This document shows positions 35,290 through 36,392 of a DNA stretch of 36,392 bases, one piece after another. The stretch is from assembly GCA_035294725.1 (NCBI GenBank), contig DATGKK010000143.1, positions 1 through 36,392 on the forward strand, read 5' to 3'. The DNA comes from DATGKK01 sp035294725 (GTDB lineage: Bacteria > Actinomycetota > Acidimicrobiia > Acidimicrobiales > Bog-793). Position numbers and translations under genes: made by a program. The notes under the pieces are model-generated. The model had not been told where the DNA came from and ran no database searches. It saw nothing but the letters and a program-made list of their open reading frames with translations. The first letter of the stretch is position 1, and every line of letters begins with the position of its first letter.

Positions 35290-35314
35290 CCCGCCGGCGC
35301 CGACAGCCGGCGGG
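35290..35314 (-). terminator. 9-bp hairpin after the glutamine-synthetase-family gene
   Basis: CCCGCCGGC (35290-35298) and GCCGGCGGG (35306-35314) form a perfect stem with a 7-base loop, 19 bases after the stop at 35334. There is no T run; it is probably a GC-type terminator. Confidence 0.5.
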
Positions 35315-35333
35315 GTTCTACCAGCGCCGGTGC

Positions 35334-36392
35334 TCAGAAGCGCTCGAAGTTCCGGTAGCGCTCCCAGTCCGTCACGGCCCGGTCGAAGGCGGCGAGCTCG
35401 ACGTGGGCCATGTTGAGGTAGTGCTCCACCACGCCGTCTCCGAAGGCGGCGCGGGCGACCTCGCTCTCGCCGAAGCGGCGAGCCGCCTCCCCGAGGTTGG
35501 CGGGGATGCGATCGAGGTCGCCCGTGTAGGCGTTGCCGATGTAGGCCGGCTCGAGATCGAGCTCGTGGTCGACCCCGTGCAGGCCGCCGGCGACGAGGGC
35601 GGCGAGGGCAAGGTAGGGGTTCACGTCGCCCCCGGGGACGCGGCACTCGACCCGGAGCGACTCGCCCCGACCGACGAGGCGGAAGGCGCAGGTGCGGTTG
35701 TCCGGCCCCCAGGCGACGGCCGTCGGGGCGAAGGACCCCTCGGCGAAGCGCTTGTAGCTGTTCACGTTCGGAGCGAGGAGCATGGTGAGCTCCGGGAGGG
35801 TCGCGAGCATCCCGGCCAGCCAGTGCTCGAGCAGCTTCGAGGTGCCGTGTGCCCCCTCCCCGGCGAACAGCGGCGCGCCGGCCCCGTCTCGCAGCGACAG
35901 GTGGACGTGGCAGCTGTTGCCCTCGCGCTCGTCGAACTTGGCCATGAAGGTGAGCGAGCGCCCTTCCTGGGCGGCGATCTCCTTCGCCCCGGTCTTGTAC
36001 AGGACGTGCTCGTCCGCCTTCGCGAGCAGCTCTGCGTAGCGGAAGGCGATCTCGCACTGCCCCCGGTTGCACTCGCCCTTCACGGACTCGACGGGCATCC
36101 CGGCCGCCCGCATCTCGCGGCGGATCCGGCCGAGGAGCGGCTCGATCCGGGAGGTGCCGAGGATCGAGTAGTCGATGTTGTAGCTGCTCGCCGGGGTGAG
36201 CTCCCGGTACCCGCGACGCCATGCCTCCTCGTAGGTCTCCTCGAAGACGATGAGCTCGAGCTCGGTCCCGGCAAAGCCGGTCCATCCCCTCTCGGCGAGC
36301 CGCTCGCACTGGCGCCGCAAGACGTGGCGGGGAGCGGGTTCCACGGGAGAGCCGTCCTTGAAGGTGAGGTCGGCATGGCAGAGGGCGGTCTT
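35334..36392 (-). CDS. glutamine synthetase family protein, N-terminus cut by window edge
   Basis: About 352 residues are visible; the frame enters from the right edge (KTALCHADLTFKDGSP), so the true N-terminus lies outside. The catalytic domain has TELELIVFEE (metal-binding Glu pair), ECNRGQCEIAF (Glu ligands), TFMAKFDEREGNSCHVHLSL (nucleotide and metal His), NSYKRF, EGSFAPTAVAWGPDNRTCAFR and DVNPYLALAALVAGG. This is the GlnA3/GlnA4/PuuA-like branch, gamma-glutamyl amine ligases, rather than the housekeeping enzyme. The adenylylation tyrosine region of GlnA1 is not evident. With PuuD downstream, a role in polyamine or ethanolamine use is likely, but the amine is not identifiable here. Confidence 0.93.
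   Translation of the reverse strand, partial: KTALCHADLTFKDGSPVEPAPRHVLRRQCERLAERGWTGFAGTELELIVFEETYEEAWRRGYRELTPASSYNIDYSILGTSRIEPLLGRIRREMRAAGMPVESVKGECNRGQCEIAFRYAELLAKADEHVLYKTGAKEIAAQEGRSLTFMAKFDEREGNSCHVHLSLRDGAGAPLFAGEGAHGTSKLLEHWLAGMLATLPELTMLLAPNVNSYKRFAEGSFAPTAVAWGPDNRTCAFRLVGRGESLRVECRVPGGDVNPYLALAALVAGGLHGVDHELDLEPAYIGNAYTGDLDRIPANLGEAARRFGESEVARAAFGDGVVEHYLNMAHVELAAFDRAVTDWERYRNFERF

Noticed and set aside
1..36392. CRISPR array, tRNA or rRNA gene, insertion sequence or phage module
   Set aside because: I found no regularly spaced direct repeats, no tRNA-like cloverleaf with a CCA-type end, no rRNA blocks and no transposase, integrase or capsid gene.

Overview
The window is a very GC-rich (roughly 70% by eye), densely packed bacterial chromosome segment. 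I place it in a deep-branching actinomycete, Acidimicrobiia-like or Thermoleophilia-like. The main reason is a gene block (gcvH, a GarA-type FHA protein, a MerR regulator, a DUF151 protein, a second MerR regulator, then glycine decarboxylase) that matches the mycobacterial Rv1826-Rv1832 order from memory. HelD/HelR, LigC-type ligase, DUF3817 and TIGR03084 proteins also fit actinomycetes. The split GcvPA/GcvPB and the extra genes in the block argue against a typical mycobacterium. The class-level placement is inference. I see no tRNA, rRNA, CRISPR array, insertion sequence or phage gene.

Layout. 1-2815 (minus): an EAL-domain protein cut by the window edge, a formaldehyde-activating-enzyme homologue, a 2-oxoglutarate/Fe(II) oxygenase and rpiA. 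2885-8251: an alpha/beta hydrolase overlapping tail to tail with a HelD-type helicase, then a large secreted protein. 8407-16470 (minus): a tightly overlapping operon of a TIGR03084/DinB-like protein, a biotin-dependent acyl-CoA carboxylase (beta then alpha), an AtuA-family protein, an enoyl-CoA hydratase and gpsA. 16579-19107 (plus): MarC, a short-chain dehydrogenase and an ATP-dependent DNA ligase. 19117-20682: two overlapping small membrane-protein genes divergent from a third. 20733-21506: class II aldolase/adducin protein. 21518-29966 (minus): the glycine-cleavage and regulator block. 30033-33184 (minus): a sugar-nucleotidyltransferase/phosphomannomutase fusion and a CDP-alcohol phosphatidyltransferase. 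33219-36392 (minus): a flavodoxin-like protein, a PuuD-type amidotransferase, a short-chain dehydrogenase and a glutamine-synthetase-family protein cut by the right edge.

The most interesting region is 25508-29966. There the conserved GarA/FtsR/DUF151/MerR/gcv set has gained two genes: a phosphoribosyltransferase of the HPRT family with an altered PRPP loop, and a 111-residue protein with a PD-(D/E)XK-nuclease-like pattern. The latter is wedged between the second MerR gene and gcvT by 4-base stop/start overlaps. This looks like a combined control point for glycine/one-carbon flux, purine salvage and growth signalling. A second candidate system is the 2OG oxygenase followed by the Fae homologue, which could be a formaldehyde-releasing and formaldehyde-capturing pair. 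A recurring feature is an actinobacterial -10 box (TANNNT) placed 6-7 bases before an ATG or GTG, suggesting that many of these mRNAs are leaderless.
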